Origin: Paenibacillus vini
GTDB taxonomy: Bacteria; Bacillota; Bacilli; Paenibacillales; Paenibacillaceae
DNA: 64,000 nt
Direction: 5' to 3'
Assembly: GCF_018403325.1 (NCBI RefSeq)
Contig: NZ_BOSL01000016.1
Coordinates: forward strand, 62,001-126,000
Both the position numbers and the translations under genes were made by a program. Positions within the stretch are counted from its first letter, which is position 1, and every line of letters starts with the position of its first letter. Under the pieces are notes generated by a model. It saw nothing but the letters and a program-made list of their open reading frames with translations. It was not told the origin of the DNA and searched no databases. Below, one piece after another: positions 1 through 9,375 of this stretch.

Positions 1-2
1 AT

Positions 3-269
3 GAGAACGGCAACTATGTAACTTTCGTCCTGCCTCCCGGACTACATGCGGAGTCGTTGTTAAGGGCTTCGTTGCTTAAGGGAACGGCATTTTGGCCGGG
101 CTCGGTCCTAGAAAAGGATGAGGGGAAGGACGGCCCTGCCATAGAGCTGGTCCGTGATCCCGAGGTCTTTACCGTTGTTTTTGGAGGACATGACGAAAAG
201 GCGATCCGCACGGGGATGGACCGGATCGCCGAGGCGTTGTCGGAGTTTACCGCACGTTTCGAGTGTTGA
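3..269 (+). CDS. C-terminal end of a PLP-dependent aminotransferase-like protein (partial)
   Basis: The reading frame is open from the window edge and ends with TGA at 267-269, so only the last 88 residues are present. The pattern 'Gly-Asn-Tyr ... LPPGLHAESLL ... G.AFWPGSVLE ... IRTGMDRIAEAL' matches the small C-terminal domain of fold-type I aminotransferases of the MocR/2-aminoadipate type: a hydrophobic strand, an 'AE.LL' helix, a 'PGS' turn and a final 'GI.RIAEAL'-like helix. The catalytic lysine domain lies outside the window, so neither substrate nor subfamily can be named. It converges on the minus-strand DUF2161 gene. Confidence 0.55.
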   Translation, partial: ENGNYVTFVLPPGLHAESLLRASLLKGTAFWPGSVLEKDEGKDGPAIELVRDPEVFTVVFGGHDEKAIRTGMDRIAEALSEFTARFEC

Positions 270-304
270 AACCGGTGCTCGTTCTCCGGGATATCGCGAA
301 TTTA

Positions 305-1057
305 TTATTCATGCGGGTATCTGTCATCAGCCGCTGGGGCAGCCTGGTGCCATCCGTCGACCACGCCCTGATAGAGCGCAATTCCTTGCTCGCCTTCGGG
401 CGTCAGGACATAGCGGCCTCGCGCAACCCGGCGGAACCAGCCATAGTAGTTCCGCTGAAGGAATGCGGCGGCGTTGCCGATGCCGCTCCGGTCGCGGACC
501 TCGCGCGGCGCCATCTCTCCGCCTGCCTGAAGGGCTAGGGCGACTCGTAGCGCCTTTTCGCGGTAGGCAGTGACCAGCTTCGTTCCGTTGCTGCCGCCGA
601 CATTGTAATCTCCGCTGCGTTCGTTGAACTCGTAAAGCAGCTTGGAGGCCCGTGCTTTGATCACTTTCGGTGATGGCACGATAACTTTGTCGCCCGGGGA
701 ACAGAGAATCTCCACAAAGGGCGGTTTTGTTTTATAGCGCGTTACGGTGATCAGGCCTAGACCCAGCCTGCGGCAAAGGATCGTAATTTCGTTCCAGCGC
801 TGATTGTGGGCCCCGCGTTTGGCGCGGTTGCGTTCCACGGCGAGATAGACGTCGCTGCTTAGCTTTTGTCTTTCCAGCCCTTGCAGCAGCAGGTGGAGAT
901 TGAATGTCTTTTTCATTTCCACGATGAGAGGCTGCTCGCTGTACGGCGAAATTCCAACCAGATCGCAGTGTCGAACCTCGCTTTTGACACTGTAGCCCCG
1001 CTCCTCGAAAAATGCCTTAAGCGGCGCATACAATTCCGTCTCATGCTGTACTGCCAT
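305..1057 (-). CDS. DUF2161 family protein, PD-(D/E)XK nuclease-like
   Basis: A 250-residue protein. The N-terminal half has the arrangement of a PD-(D/E)XK fold: 'CDLVGI' (catalytic Asp on a strand), then 'LIVEMKKTF' (E-x-K), and a helix with 'LLLQGLERQKLSSDVYLAV'. This matches DUF2161 proteins, described as putative phosphodiesterases. The C-terminal part (about residues 150-245) looks like a winged helix. I chose ATG at 1057 because an AAGGAAG ribosome site lies about 6 bases upstream; a longer TTG start at 1075 would have no ribosome site. Substrate unknown; a role in DNA metabolism is inferred from the fold only. Confidence 0.6.
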   Translation of the reverse strand: MAVQHETELYAPLKAFFEERGYSVKSEVRHCDLVGISPYSEQPLIVEMKKTFNLHLLLQGLERQKLSSDVYLAVERNRAKRGAHNQRWNEITILCRRLGLGLITVTRYKTKPPFVEILCSPGDKVIVPSPKVIKARASKLLYEFNERSGDYNVGGSNGTKLVTAYREKALRVALALQAGGEMAPREVRDRSGIGNAAAFLQRNYYGWFRRVARGRYVLTPEGEQGIALYQGVVDGWHQAAPAADDRYPHE

Positions 1058-1160
1058 CACGATCTTCCTTTTCAAGAAAATTTGCTTACCAAAAAATTAT
1101 ATCATATCCGAAGGTCAACTTATCCGCTCCCTCCGCATAGGTATGTAATACACTTTTTCC

Positions 1161-1185
1161 AAAAAGAGCGGCGATGTAACGCCGC
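1161..1185 (-). terminator. Terminator-like hairpin upstream of the DUF2161 gene
   Basis: Read on the minus strand, GCGGCG and CGCCGC (1168-1185) form a 6-bp GC stem with a 6-base loop, followed by TCTTTTT. It lies about 105 bases before the minus-strand gene and would stop antisense read-through from prkA or attenuate a long leader. Confidence 0.35.
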
Positions 1186-1304
1186 ATTCACACCCGGTGT
1201 AAAGAGCCGACGGGACAAAGAGCAAGGCATGAGCCCAGCGTTTCAGCCAGGATCACTAACGGGGGAATCAGAACACACCAAGCGGAGTACAGGAGGTACC
1301 GAAT

Positions 1305-3200
1305 ATGGATATTTTTGAACGTATAGCGGCATACCGGGCGGAGAGCGATTCGCTTGTCTGGAACGGAACATTCAAGCAATATATCGAATTGCTCGCCACA
1401 GACCCTGCGCCTGCCATGACAGCCCATGCCCGGGTATATGAAATGATCGAATCTTATGGCGTAGAAGAAGTGAACGGCCGGAAAAGGTATAAGTTCTTTG
1501 AACAGGAAATTTTCGGGCTCGATCGTGCGGTGGAGAAGCTGGTGGAGGAATATTTTCATTCAGCGGCAAGACGACTGGATGTTAGGAAGCGGATCCTGCT
1601 GCTAATGGGGCCGGTCAGCGGCGGCAAATCGACACTGGTGACGCTGCTAAAAAGAGGATTGGAGAAGTTCTCGCGTACCGACAAAGGGGCTGTCTATGCC
1701 ATAGCGGGTTGCCCGATGCATGAAGACCCGCTTCATTTGGTGCCTCATGAGCTTCGGCCGGAGGTGGAAAAGGCGCTTGGCGTGCGGATTGAAGGAAATC
1801 TTTGCCCGGTATGCCAGATGAGATTGAAGACGGAATATGACGGTGACATTGAACAGGTTGCTGTTGAGAGAGTGCTGTTGTCAGAAGATGGCCGGGTCGG
1901 TATCGGCACGTTCAGTCCTTCGGATCCGAAATCACAGGATATCGCGGACCTGACGGGAAGTATTGATTTTTCTACCATTACGGAATATGGTTCGGAATCG
2001 GACCCCAGAGCTTATCGGTTTGACGGGGAGCTTAACAAAGCGAACCGCGGTTTAATGGAATTTCAGGAAATGCTGAAATGCGACGAAAAATTCCTCTGGA
2101 ACTTGCTGTCCCTAACCCAGGAAGGCAATTTTAAAGCCGGGAGATTTGCGCTCATAAGCGCCGATGAGCTAATCATTGCTCACACTAACGAATCGGAGTA
2201 CAAAGCGTTTATTGCCAACAAAAAAAATGAGGCTTTGCAGTCACGGATGATTGTAATGCCGATTCCATACAACCTCAAAGTGTCCCAGGAGGAGAAAATT
2301 TACGCCAAGCTGATCGGACAGAGCGACATGAGCCATGTGCACATTGCTCCGCACGCCCTGCGTTCCGCGGCTATTTTTTCTATACTTACCCGGCTCAAAG
2401 AGACCAAAAAGCAGGGCATCGATCTCGTGAAGAAGATGCGGCTGTACGACGGTGAGGAAGTCGAAGGCTACAAGGATGCCGATTTGAAGGAGCTGCAGAA
2501 CGAATATTTGGAAGAGGGCATGTCCGGCGTGGATCCGAGATATGTCATTAACCGGATTTCGAGCGCGCTGATCAAGCAGGATCTGCACTGCATGGGGGCG
2601 TTGGATATACTCCGCGCCATCAAGGACGGCCTGGATCAGCACGCTTCTATCACGAAAGAGGAGCGGGAACGCTACCTCAATTTCATCAGCATCGCCCGCA
2701 AAGAGTATGATGAGCTCGCTAAGAAAGAAGTGCAAAAAGCGTTTGTGTATTCTTTTGAAGAGTCGGCCAGAACCTTGTTCGAGAATTATCTCGACAATAT
2801 CGAAGCATTCTGCAATTGGACCAAGATCCGCGATCCTCTGACCGATGAGGAGATGGACCCGGACGAAAGGCTGATGCGCTCGATCGAGGAGCAAATCGGC
2901 ATCTCGGAGAATGCCAAAAAGGCGTTCCGCGAGGAAATTCTGATTCGGATCTCCGCCTACTCCCGTAAGGGCAGAAAGTTTGAATACAATCATCATGACC
3001 GGCTGCGCGAGGCGATCGAAAAGAAGCTGTTCGCGGACCTCAAGGATATCGTGAAAATCACGACTTCCACCAAAACGCCGGATGAAAACCAGTTGAAACG
3101 CATCAACGAGGTCAGCAAGCGGCTGATTGACGAGCACGGCTACTGCCCGGTCTGCGCCAATGAATTGCTTCGGTATGTGGGAAGTTTGCTGAACCGCTAA
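1305..3200 (+). CDS. prkA: PrkA family serine protein kinase / AAA+ protease-like protein
   Basis: A 631-residue protein, the usual PrkA length. A Walker A loop GPVSGGKS is at residues 102-109, followed by the family segments 'AGCPMHEDPLHLVP' and 'CPVCQMRL', and the AAA core 'RGLMEFQEMLK.DEKFLWNLLSLTQEGNFK'. A second Cys pair 'CPVCANELL' lies near the C-terminus. PrkA was described as a serine kinase and later as an ATP-dependent protease-like protein; in Bacillus it acts in the mother cell during early sporulation. An AGGAGGT ribosome site precedes ATG 1305. It functions with YhbH and SpoVR families, encoded nearby on the other strand. A terminator follows. Confidence 0.95.
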   Translation: MDIFERIAAYRAESDSLVWNGTFKQYIELLATDPAPAMTAHARVYEMIESYGVEEVNGRKRYKFFEQEIFGLDRAVEKLVEEYFHSAARRLDVRKRILLLMGPVSGGKSTLVTLLKRGLEKFSRTDKGAVYAIAGCPMHEDPLHLVPHELRPEVEKALGVRIEGNLCPVCQMRLKTEYDGDIEQVAVERVLLSEDGRVGIGTFSPSDPKSQDIADLTGSIDFSTITEYGSESDPRAYRFDGELNKANRGLMEFQEMLKCDEKFLWNLLSLTQEGNFKAGRFALISADELIIAHTNESEYKAFIANKKNEALQSRMIVMPIPYNLKVSQEEKIYAKLIGQSDMSHVHIAPHALRSAAIFSILTRLKETKKQGIDLVKKMRLYDGEEVEGYKDADLKELQNEYLEEGMSGVDPRYVINRISSALIKQDLHCMGALDILRAIKDGLDQHASITKEERERYLNFISIARKEYDELAKKEVQKAFVYSFEESARTLFENYLDNIEAFCNWTKIRDPLTDEEMDPDERLMRSIEEQIGISENAKKAFREEILIRISAYSRKGRKFEYNHHDRLREAIEKKLFADLKDIVKITTSTKTPDENQLKRINEVSKRLIDEHGYCPVCANELLRYVGSLLNR

Positions 3201-3226
3201 TCTAATGGAGTACTGTGAGAGTGAGA

Positions 3227-3260
3227 GCCTGACGACGCTTTTTGTCGCCGGGCTTTATTT
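3227..3260 (+). terminator. Intrinsic terminator after prkA
   Basis: GCCTGACGACG pairs with TGTCGCCGGGC (11 positions, one mismatch and two G-U pairs) around a short T-rich loop and is followed by TTTATTT. It separates prkA from wrbA. Confidence 0.6.
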
Positions 3261-3347
3261 ATTTAACTATAGATGTGGAATCGGGGAAATCGAAATTGGT
3301 TAAGTTATGAGGGATAAGATCGTTCACACTAAGGAGGAAATCTGTTC

Positions 3348-3962
3348 ATGGCAAATATAAACTTGGCAGTTATCTATTACAGCTCGACGGGAACCAATCA
3401 TCAATTAGCAAGTTGGGCAGCAGAAGGGGCAAAGGCGGCGGGGGCCGAAGTGAAATTGTTGAAGGTCGAGGAATTGGCGCCGGAAGCCGCAATCAACAGT
3501 AATCCGGCCTGGAAGGCGCATGTGGAATCTACCAAGGATGTCCCGGTTGCTACATTGGACGATTTGGTTTGGGCGGACGGAATTATTTTCAGCGTGCCTA
3601 CCCGCTTCGGCAACGTCCCTTCCCAGATGAAGCAGTTCCTGGATACGACTGGCGGACTGTGGGCTCAAGGCAAGCTGGTCAACAAAGTGGTCAGCGCCAT
3701 GTCCAGTGCAAGCAACCTGCATGGCGGACAAGAGGCGACCATCTTGTCGCTGTATACGACAATGTATCACTGGGGTGCGATCATTGCTGCTCCGGGCTAC
3801 ACGGACCCGGTTACCTTCGCATCCGGAGGAAACCCCTACGGTATGAGCGCCACAGTAGGCCAGGACGGCAAAATCCAGGAGAATCTTCGCGACGGCGTGA
3901 TCTACCAGGCCAAACGCACCGTGTCCGTGACGGAGTGGGTGAAGAACGGGAAGTCGCAGTAA
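3348..3962 (+). CDS. wrbA: WrbA-type NAD(P)H:quinone oxidoreductase, flavodoxin fold
   Basis: A 204-residue flavodoxin-like protein. The N-terminal strand and phosphate loop 'VIYYSSTGTNHQLA' bind FMN. 'DGIIFSVPTRFGNVPSQMKQFLDTTGGLW' and 'SASNLHGGQEATILSLYTTMYHWGAIIAAPGY' are the typical WrbA segments around the isoalloxazine and the quinone pocket. The enzyme performs two-electron reduction of quinones with NAD(P)H in the cytoplasm, which avoids semiquinone formation. An AAGGAGG ribosome site precedes ATG 3348. It is transcribed alone, with a long repeat-filled spacer after it. Confidence 0.9.
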   Translation: MANINLAVIYYSSTGTNHQLASWAAEGAKAAGAEVKLLKVEELAPEAAINSNPAWKAHVESTKDVPVATLDDLVWADGIIFSVPTRFGNVPSQMKQFLDTTGGLWAQGKLVNKVVSAMSSASNLHGGQEATILSLYTTMYHWGAIIAAPGYTDPVTFASGGNPYGMSATVGQDGKIQENLRDGVIYQAKRTVSVTEWVKNGKSQ

Positions 3963-3994
3963 GAAGTAACTGATGTTGGTAAAGGGCTAAGGTA

Positions 3995-4115
3995 CGAAGG
4001 AGCCAAAGTCCAAAGTGCATAATGAGTAATAAAGTGTCACGGAGCCAAAGTGTCGAGGTGCTAAGTGAATTCAGCGTGCTAGGGCGCCCCAATGGGCCAA
4101 AGTGACAAGTGATGA
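3995..4115 (+). repeat. Low-complexity spacer with GCCAAAGTG words
   Basis: The spacer after wrbA repeats GCCAAAGTG or near copies at about 4004, 4044 and 4096, interleaved with AAGTG words (for example GTGCTAAGTG). No open frame of note. It looks like decayed short tandem duplication; I see no gene in it. Confidence 0.4.
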
Positions 4116-4132
4116 TAGTTTGGTGAATGAAT

Positions 4133-4330
4133 TAACTGTATAACCTACATCTAATCTTCTGGAATTCCCGGTTTGATGTGAAATAACTGTAAAACCTACC
4201 GTTAATTTAGCCGGAATGTGGTGATTTCGCCGAAAAGGGTGAATTTAGCGGTAGGTTTTACATCTAATTTATCTAAAACGGCTAAGTTGATACATTTAAC
4301 TGTAGAATTTACAGTTAATTTAACGGCAGC
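4133..4330. repeat. Cluster of TAACTGTA-AACCTAC repeats in direct and inverted orientation
   Basis: Four related units of about 30 bases lie in this noncoding spacer. Units at 4133 and 4184 read TAACTGTAWAACCTAC followed by a TAAT-rich half. The unit at about 4241-4274 is the same word inverted (GTAGGTTTTACA). The unit at 4297 is itself close to a dyad (TAACTGTAGAATTTACAGTTA). Orientation is two forward copies, then an inverted copy, then a dyad, so a transcript could fold on itself. It resembles REP/REPIN-like dispersed intergenic repeats. No transposase is present. Confidence 0.55.
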
Positions 4331-4410
4331 AAGAGATATAGCTCTTTCTTAAGTCAAGGGAAAGCCACAATGGATCAAGTGTCAGATTAGAAACGCCCAA
4401 TCACAAACTA

Positions 4411-4454
4411 AGAAGCAGCCTTTCCGCTCTTTTAGGCGGATCGGCTGCTTCTTT
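4411..4454. terminator. Bidirectional terminator between wrbA and spoVR
   Basis: GAAGCAGCC pairs with GGCTGCTTC, with a nested TCCGC/GCGGA stem; T-rich sequence follows on the plus strand and TTAGTTTG on the minus strand. It can serve the convergent wrbA and spoVR transcripts. Confidence 0.7.
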
Positions 4455-4475
4455 GCCAGTAATTAGTTTATAGAA

Positions 4476-5933
4476 TTATAAAATCTTCCGGTAATGCTTT
4501 TCCCCGTCATAACTGAACAGCGCGGTTTTGCCCTCGACGACAGTTTCCAGGTGGACCGGTCTGCCCCAAAGCCGGAATACGTAGGGCAGCGTACGCTCCA
4601 AGTACTTCAAATCCAGCTCAATTCCTTCATACTGATGCTTCAGCAGCAGTTCTCCGTTTCGCTGATGATCGCCGTCCTTGACGACGATATAAGGCGAACC
4701 GCCGTTGACGCGGGAGGCGACCAGCTGGTCGCGGATGTTCTCCCACGATTTGTCGGTAATTTTCCATTCCGCGCCCTGCTTCTCGAAAATATACAGGTCA
4801 AGATCCCGCACCAGTTCTTTCGTTAAATAACTGCGCAGGAACGAGAGATCGGAGTCGAGCTCGCGCACCTCGAATATTTTTTCCCTGCCTTTGCCGGGTT
4901 CCCGCGCGAACCTCTTTATTTCTTCTTCCGTCGGTCGATCCCAGCGCCGTTCTATATCCTCGAATATTTTAAGCCCGAGATAATACGGGTTCAGGCTTTG
5001 CCGGGACGGCTGAACGACCGAGGCGTTCAGCTTGGCGAATTCGATCGTTTCGTCGCTCGTTAAGTCCAGCTCGCGCAGGATCCGTTGATGCCAGTAGGAA
5101 GCCCAGCCTTCGTTCATGATCTTCGTCTCCATCTGCGGCCAGAAATACAGCATTTCCTCGCGCAGCATGCTCATGATATCGCGCTGCCAGTCTTCCAGCG
5201 TCTCGGAATATTCCTGGATGAACCAGACGATATCCTTTTCCGGCTCAGGCGGGAAAAAGCTCACAATATCGGCTTTTCCCTTTTTCACCCCGCTCGCCGA
5301 CTCCGCCGCCGGCTCATCCAATGCCCATAAATCGTCGTAGGCGCTTCGTCCGGAAGCATCATTCCGGCTGCGGCTTTCCTTCGCTCGACGGAGCTTTTCT
5401 TCCGTCTGTCTGCGCTTGTCGTACCGCATCGGCTTGATCAACTGCGGGTCCACATGCTCCTGAATTCCGAGTACGGAATCGATGAACGATTCCACGGTTG
5501 CTGCGCCATATTCCAGCTCATATTGGCTGATCCGTTCCGCAGTCGCTGACATGCTCTCCACCATATCCCGGTTCGTATTGCTAAAGCGCATATTGTTTTT
5601 GAAGAAATCGCAGTGGGCGAGTACATGCGCAACGATCAGCTTGTTCTGGATCAGGGAATTGCCTTCCAATAGGAACGCGTAGCAGGGATTCGAATTAATG
5701 ACGAGCTCATAGATTTTGCTGAGACCGAAGTCGTATTGCATCTTCATTTTATTGAACATTTTTCCGAAGCTCCAATGAGAGAACCTGGTGGGCATCCCGT
5801 AAGCCCCGAATGTGTATATGATGTCGGCCGGGCAAATTTCGTAGCGCATCGGATAATAATCGAGCCCGAAACCGTCGGCGATTTCCATTATTTCCGCGAT
5901 CGCGTATTCCAGTGCAGAGAGTTCCTTTGTCAC
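4476..5933 (-). CDS. spoVR: SpoVR family protein (spore cortex formation)
   Basis: A 485-residue protein with the family signatures '[16 protein letters not shown]', '[26 protein letters not shown]', '[12 protein letters not shown]' and '[26 protein letters not shown]'. The His/Glu-rich centre suggests a metal site. In Bacillus, spoVR mutants make spores with defective cortex; the molecular activity is not established. The GTG start at 5933 overlaps the TGA stop of yhbH by the pattern GTGA, so the two are translationally coupled. Length is normal for the Bacillus family. Confidence 0.95.
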   Translation of the reverse strand: MTKELSALEYAIAEIMEIADGFGLDYYPMRYEICPADIIYTFGAYGMPTRFSHWSFGKMFNKMKMQYDFGLSKIYELVINSNPCYAFLLEGNSLIQNKLIVAHVLAHCDFFKNNMRFSNTNRDMVESMSATAERISQYELEYGAATVESFIDSVLGIQEHVDPQLIKPMRYDKRRQTEEKLRRAKESRSRNDASGRSAYDDLWALDEPAAESASGVKKGKADIVSFFPPEPEKDIVWFIQEYSETLEDWQRDIMSMLREEMLYFWPQMETKIMNEGWASYWHQRILRELDLTSDETIEFAKLNASVVQPSRQSLNPYYLGLKIFEDIERRWDRPTEEEIKRFAREPGKGREKIFEVRELDSDLSFLRSYLTKELVRDLDLYIFEKQGAEWKITDKSWENIRDQLVASRVNGGSPYIVVKDGDHQRNGELLLKHQYEGIELDLKYLERTLPYVFRLWGRPVHLETVVEGKTALFSYDGEKHYRKIL

Positions 5934-7096
5934 GACTGGACCCCCTTTTCCCGTTTATGGAAAAAGCGCTTCAAAGCGCTGAACACTTCCCCTTTTTCCT
6001 TAATGACATAGTACAAGAACCGGTCCTGCTTCAAGTTCCGGTAAGCCGACATTAACGTGCTGCCCCGATTGTATTGGTTCACTTCGCCGTAACCGAACAT
6101 ATTGCTGCGTTTGAGCAGTTCCCCGATCAGCCGGGTGCACCGCTCATTATCCGAAGTAAGGTTATCTCCGTCCGAGAAGTGGAAGGGATATATATTGTAG
6201 CTGGAGGGAGAGTAACGCTCATCGATGATTTCCAGCGCTTTTTGATAGACAGAGGAACAGATCGTGCCTCCGCTTTCCCCGCGGGTGAAGAAGTCCTGCT
6301 CGCTGACCTCTTTAGCCTCTGTATGGTGGGCGAGAAAAATAATCTCCACCTTCTCATACTGCCGCCGCAAAAACCGCGTCATCCAGAAAAAGAAACTGCG
6401 AGCGCAGTATTTTTCAAAAGCCCCCATACTTCCACTTGTATCCATCATGGCGATAATGACCGCATTGGATTTCGGAATACGCACGTCCTCCCAGGTTTTA
6501 TAGCGGAGATCGTCCGGTGAAATGCCATGGATGCCCGGTACGCCCGTGGTGGCGTTGCGCCGGAGATTTTCCAGGATGGTACGCTTCTTATCGATGTTGG
6601 ACATCAGTCCTTTTTTACGGATATCGTTGAAACGGAAGGAGACCGTCTCCATTTCTTCCTTATCCTTGTCTTCGATAAAAGGAAGCTCAAGCTCATCGAA
6701 CAGCAGATCCTCCAGATCCTCGATGCTGATCTCCGCCTCCACATAATCGGTTCCGGCTTGATCCCCGGCTTTTCCCCCTTTGCCCGGTTCCTTGGGACTG
6801 TCCTGCGCGAGCACATCGCCTACTTCGCTGTCCCCGTCTCCCTGACCGACATGCTTTTGCTTTTGAAAATTATGAATAAACCGGTATTCCTCCAAATTGC
6901 GGAGGGGGACCTTAATGATCTGTTTACCGTCCGACATGATGATATTCTCTTCAGTGACCAGGTCCGGAAGGTTCTGCTTAATGACTTCCCGCACCTTTTC
7001 CTGGTGGCGCTGCTGATCCTGATAGCCTTTGCGGTGCAGCGACCAGTCCTCTTTCGACACTACGAAGTTTCCTTTGTTCGGATCAAATGACGACAA
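5930..7096 (-). CDS. yhbH: YhbH/YeaH family sporulation protein (DUF444)
   Basis: A 388-residue protein from a TTG start at 7096, chosen because GGGGAGGTG lies 7 bases upstream and the product then begins just before '[20 protein letters not shown]', the conserved N-terminus of Bacillus YhbH. A longer open frame continues upstream to about 7384 but has no ribosome site and no similarity. The C-terminal half is a von Willebrand A-like domain with '[12 protein letters not shown]' (MIDAS motif DxSGS). A Gly/Asp/Lys-rich linker lies near residues 100-130. The family co-occurs with PrkA and SpoVR and acts in sporulation or stress. Confidence 0.92.
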   Translation of the reverse strand: MSSFDPNKGNFVVSKEDWSLHRKGYQDQQRHQEKVREVIKQNLPDLVTEENIIMSDGKQIIKVPLRNLEEYRFIHNFQKQKHVGQGDGDSEVGDVLAQDSPKEPGKGGKAGDQAGTDYVEAEISIEDLEDLLFDELELPFIEDKDKEEMETVSFRFNDIRKKGLMSNIDKKRTILENLRRNATTGVPGIHGISPDDLRYKTWEDVRIPKSNAVIIAMMDTSGSMGAFEKYCARSFFFWMTRFLRRQYEKVEIIFLAHHTEAKEVSEQDFFTRGESGGTICSSVYQKALEIIDERYSPSSYNIYPFHFSDGDNLTSDNERCTRLIGELLKRSNMFGYGEVNQYNRGSTLMSAYRNLKQDRFLYYVIKEKGEVFSALKRFFHKREKGVQS

Positions 7097-7225
7097 TGAT
7101 AAGCACCTCCCCAATTGGCTTGCTTGAACGGCGAGAGTAGTTGTAAATAAAGTATATTCACGGGGACTCGCGATATGTGAGGAGGCATAGGGCGGAAATC
7201 CATAAAAGGGTGCCGGAAGTAGTAT

Positions 7226-7260
7226 ATTTGCAAATAGTTTGTTGAAAATAGGGATATAAT
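7226..7260 (+). promoter_or_regulatory. Candidate promoter for the narK-PAS transcript
   Basis: A good -10 hexamer TATAAT is at 7255-7260, 95 bases before the start codon. No -35 box sits at a normal distance (the nearest candidate TTGCAA is about 21 bases upstream), which would fit an activator-dependent promoter. The assignment is tentative. Confidence 0.3.
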
Positions 7261-7354
7261 CCCATGCGCGTTTTCCTGATACGGGAAAAATATGGTTGGG
7301 AACTGGGTGAGTGGGTATGGTATTAGAAGAAACGACCGCCAAAGGAGGGATTAT

Positions 7355-8923
7355 ATGGTTAAAAGAATGCAGCTGCCTCTTCAAACATTAAGTCTGGTTG
7401 TTTCCTTTATGGCCTGGGTACTGATTTCCTCGTTGATTGCGTACATAGGGAGTGATATTCCGCTGACCTCGGGGGAAAAAGCCTGGACCACGGCGATACC
7501 CGTTATTCTAGGCTCCTTGCTGAGAATCCCGGCAGGCTTTCTGACCAACAGATATGGCTCCAGATGGATGTATACGATCAGTTTCTTCATTCTTCTGCTG
7601 CCGGTGTTTTATTTGAGCCGGGCCGATTCCTTTCTCGATCTGGCCATTAGCGGCTTTTTCCTGGGGATTGGTGGGGCTACCTTCTCGATCGGGGTTACTT
7701 CTCTGCCCAAATATTATCCGAAGGAAAAACAGGGGACCGTCAACGGGATATACGGGATAGGCAACCTGGGTACCGCCATTTCGACGTTCGGAGCGCCATT
7801 GCTGGCCGATGCCGTCGGCTGGAAGATGGCCGTAACCTGGTTCCTGGTCTTGCTGGTCCTTTTTGCCGCGCTGAATCTCTTGTTTGGCGACAGGAAGGAA
7901 GAAAGGACCCGCAGCTCTTGGATAAGCCAGTTCAAGCAGGTGTACCGGAATGAAAAATTGTGGTTTTTCAGCATTTTCTATTTTATTACCTTCGGCTCGT
8001 TTGTGGCCTTTACGATTTATCTTCCCGGCTTCCTTGTGAGCTATTTCGAGTTGGACAAGGTGGATGCCGGCCTCAGAACGGCAGGATTCATTGCACTTGC
8101 AACATTGCTTCGCCCCGCAGGCGGCGTGCTCTCGGATAAAACCAATCCATTTAAAGTTCTCATGTTCGTGTTTGCCGGTCTAACGGTATCGGGCGTGCTG
8201 TTGTCTTTCGGTCTGACTATGCCGTTGTTTACAGCAGGCTGTTTTGTCGTGGCTATCTGCGCCGGGATCGGGAATGGCGCCGTCTTCAAGCTGGTGCCAC
8301 TGTACTTCTCCAAACAGGGCGGAATCGCAAGCGGGGTCGTGTCTGCGGCCGGCGGCCTTGGCGGCTTTTTTCCTCCGCTTCTATTGACCCTGCTGTTTAA
8401 TTGGACGGGCCATTACGCGATCGGTTTTATGGCTTTGTCGGAGGCCTCGCTTGCCAGCTTCATTCTTGTTCTATGGGTATTCTTCAATAACAAACTGGAA
8501 TTCGCGGCTGACATTATCAGGTCAACGGCGGATGCCATCATGGTGACCGATACGAAAGGCGTCATTCAATCCGTGAATGCGGCATTTACGCGGGTCACGG
8601 GGTATTCCAAGGAGGATGTCATCGGTAAAAATCCAAGCTTGTTAAGCTCCGGTTATCACGACAAAGCTTTTTATGATTCATTTTGGTCCACCCTGCAGGC
8701 GACCGGCAAATGGCAGGGCGAGATCGTCAACCGAAGGGCGAACGGGGATATTTACCGGGAATGGCTCTCCGTTACCGCACTGAAGGACGATCAGGACAGC
8801 GTAAAGCAATATGTTGCCATTTTCAGCGATTTATCGCAGGCCGACTCCGTGCTTCGATCGGATACAGAGGACGCGAATGCTAGCATTGGCAACCGAATTC
8901 CAAAACCAGGAGAAAGGAAGTGA
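7355..8923 (+). CDS. narK: NarK-type nitrate/nitrite MFS transporter with a C-terminal PAS domain
   Basis: A 522-residue protein. Residues 1 to about 385 are a 12-helix major facilitator of the nitrate/nitrite porter family: the nitrate-signature-like '[23 protein letters not shown]', '[15 protein letters not shown]', and in the second half '[15 protein letters not shown]' and '[15 protein letters not shown]'. Directly after the last helix, about residues 390-500 form a PAS/PAC domain ('[18 protein letters not shown]', '[19 protein letters not shown]', '[12 protein letters not shown]'). There is no kinase, cyclase or HTH output domain. I chose ATG 7355 because AAAGGAGGG precedes it. It overlaps the next gene and heads the nar block, so nitrate uptake or nitrite export is the likely job; the PAS tail may sense oxygen, redox or ligand and gate transport (inference). 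Confidence 0.88.
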   Translation: MVKRMQLPLQTLSLVVSFMAWVLISSLIAYIGSDIPLTSGEKAWTTAIPVILGSLLRIPAGFLTNRYGSRWMYTISFFILLLPVFYLSRADSFLDLAISGFFLGIGGATFSIGVTSLPKYYPKEKQGTVNGIYGIGNLGTAISTFGAPLLADAVGWKMAVTWFLVLLVLFAALNLLFGDRKEERTRSSWISQFKQVYRNEKLWFFSIFYFITFGSFVAFTIYLPGFLVSYFELDKVDAGLRTAGFIALATLLRPAGGVLSDKTNPFKVLMFVFAGLTVSGVLLSFGLTMPLFTAGCFVVAICAGIGNGAVFKLVPLYFSKQGGIASGVVSAAGGLGGFFPPLLLTLLFNWTGHYAIGFMALSEASLASFILVLWVFFNNKLEFAADIIRSTADAIMVTDTKGVIQSVNAAFTRVTGYSKEDVIGKNPSLLSSGYHDKAFYDSFWSTLQATGKWQGEIVNRRANGDIYREWLSVTALKDDQDSVKQYVAIFSDLSQADSVLRSDTEDANASIGNRIPKPGERK

Positions 8924-8928
8924 GCGGT

Positions 8929-9375
8929 ATGTCAGGACCGGCATTAAGGAAGGTTGACAGTCATTCATCCATTCATGAAGCAGCGTTGGAGGAAGCCAGA
9001 GAGCTGACCGAACTGTTTGGACGCGCTTTGGAGCTGGGTGAAAGGGAAAGAGCCCTGGAGCTTGCATACATTACCGTGGAGCATTGGGAAACTCGTACGC
9101 TTCAGCATGCTTTAAGTGAGGAAGAGGGTCTATATATTGAAGCTTTAAATATGAAACCGGAGCTCCAACCGGTCATCATTGCCTTGACCAGAGATCATGA
9201 TTTGCTGAGGGAAATTGTTCAGGAGGTCAAGATTATGCTGGCTGGCGGAGAGGTATCCAGAGAAATTCTTTACCGTTTTCAATCCCTGATCGTGCTGGAT
9301 CAGCTTCATAATCGGGATGAGATGGAGATGCTGGAAAAAGAAATCGAGGGGGTGGTGCATCATGACCATCATTGA
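8929..9375 (+). CDS. Hemerythrin-like HHE-domain protein
   Basis: A 148-residue, fully helical protein. Conserved metal-ligand candidates follow the hemerythrin HHE layout: 'EHWETRTLQHALSEEEGLYIEAL', 'LTRDHDLLREIVQEV' and 'DQLHNRDEMEML'. Such proteins bind a di-iron site that carries O2 or NO or repairs Fe-S damage. It overlaps the end of narK if a GTG at 8920 is used; ATG 8929 has AAAGGAAG about 8 bases upstream, and both starts are possible. Its place between narK and narG suggests a role in sensing or detoxifying oxygen or NO around nitrate respiration (inference). Confidence 0.72.
   Translation: MSGPALRKVDSHSSIHEAALEEARELTELFGRALELGERERALELAYITVEHWETRTLQHALSEEEGLYIEALNMKPELQPVIIALTRDHDLLREIVQEVKIMLAGGEVSREILYRFQSLIVLDQLHNRDEMEMLEKEIEGVVHHDHH

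Noticed and set aside
7097-7384. N-terminal extension of yhbH
   Set aside because: The extension has no ribosome site, overlaps the narK start region, and the TTG at 7096 with GGGGAGGTG reproduces the known family N-terminus.
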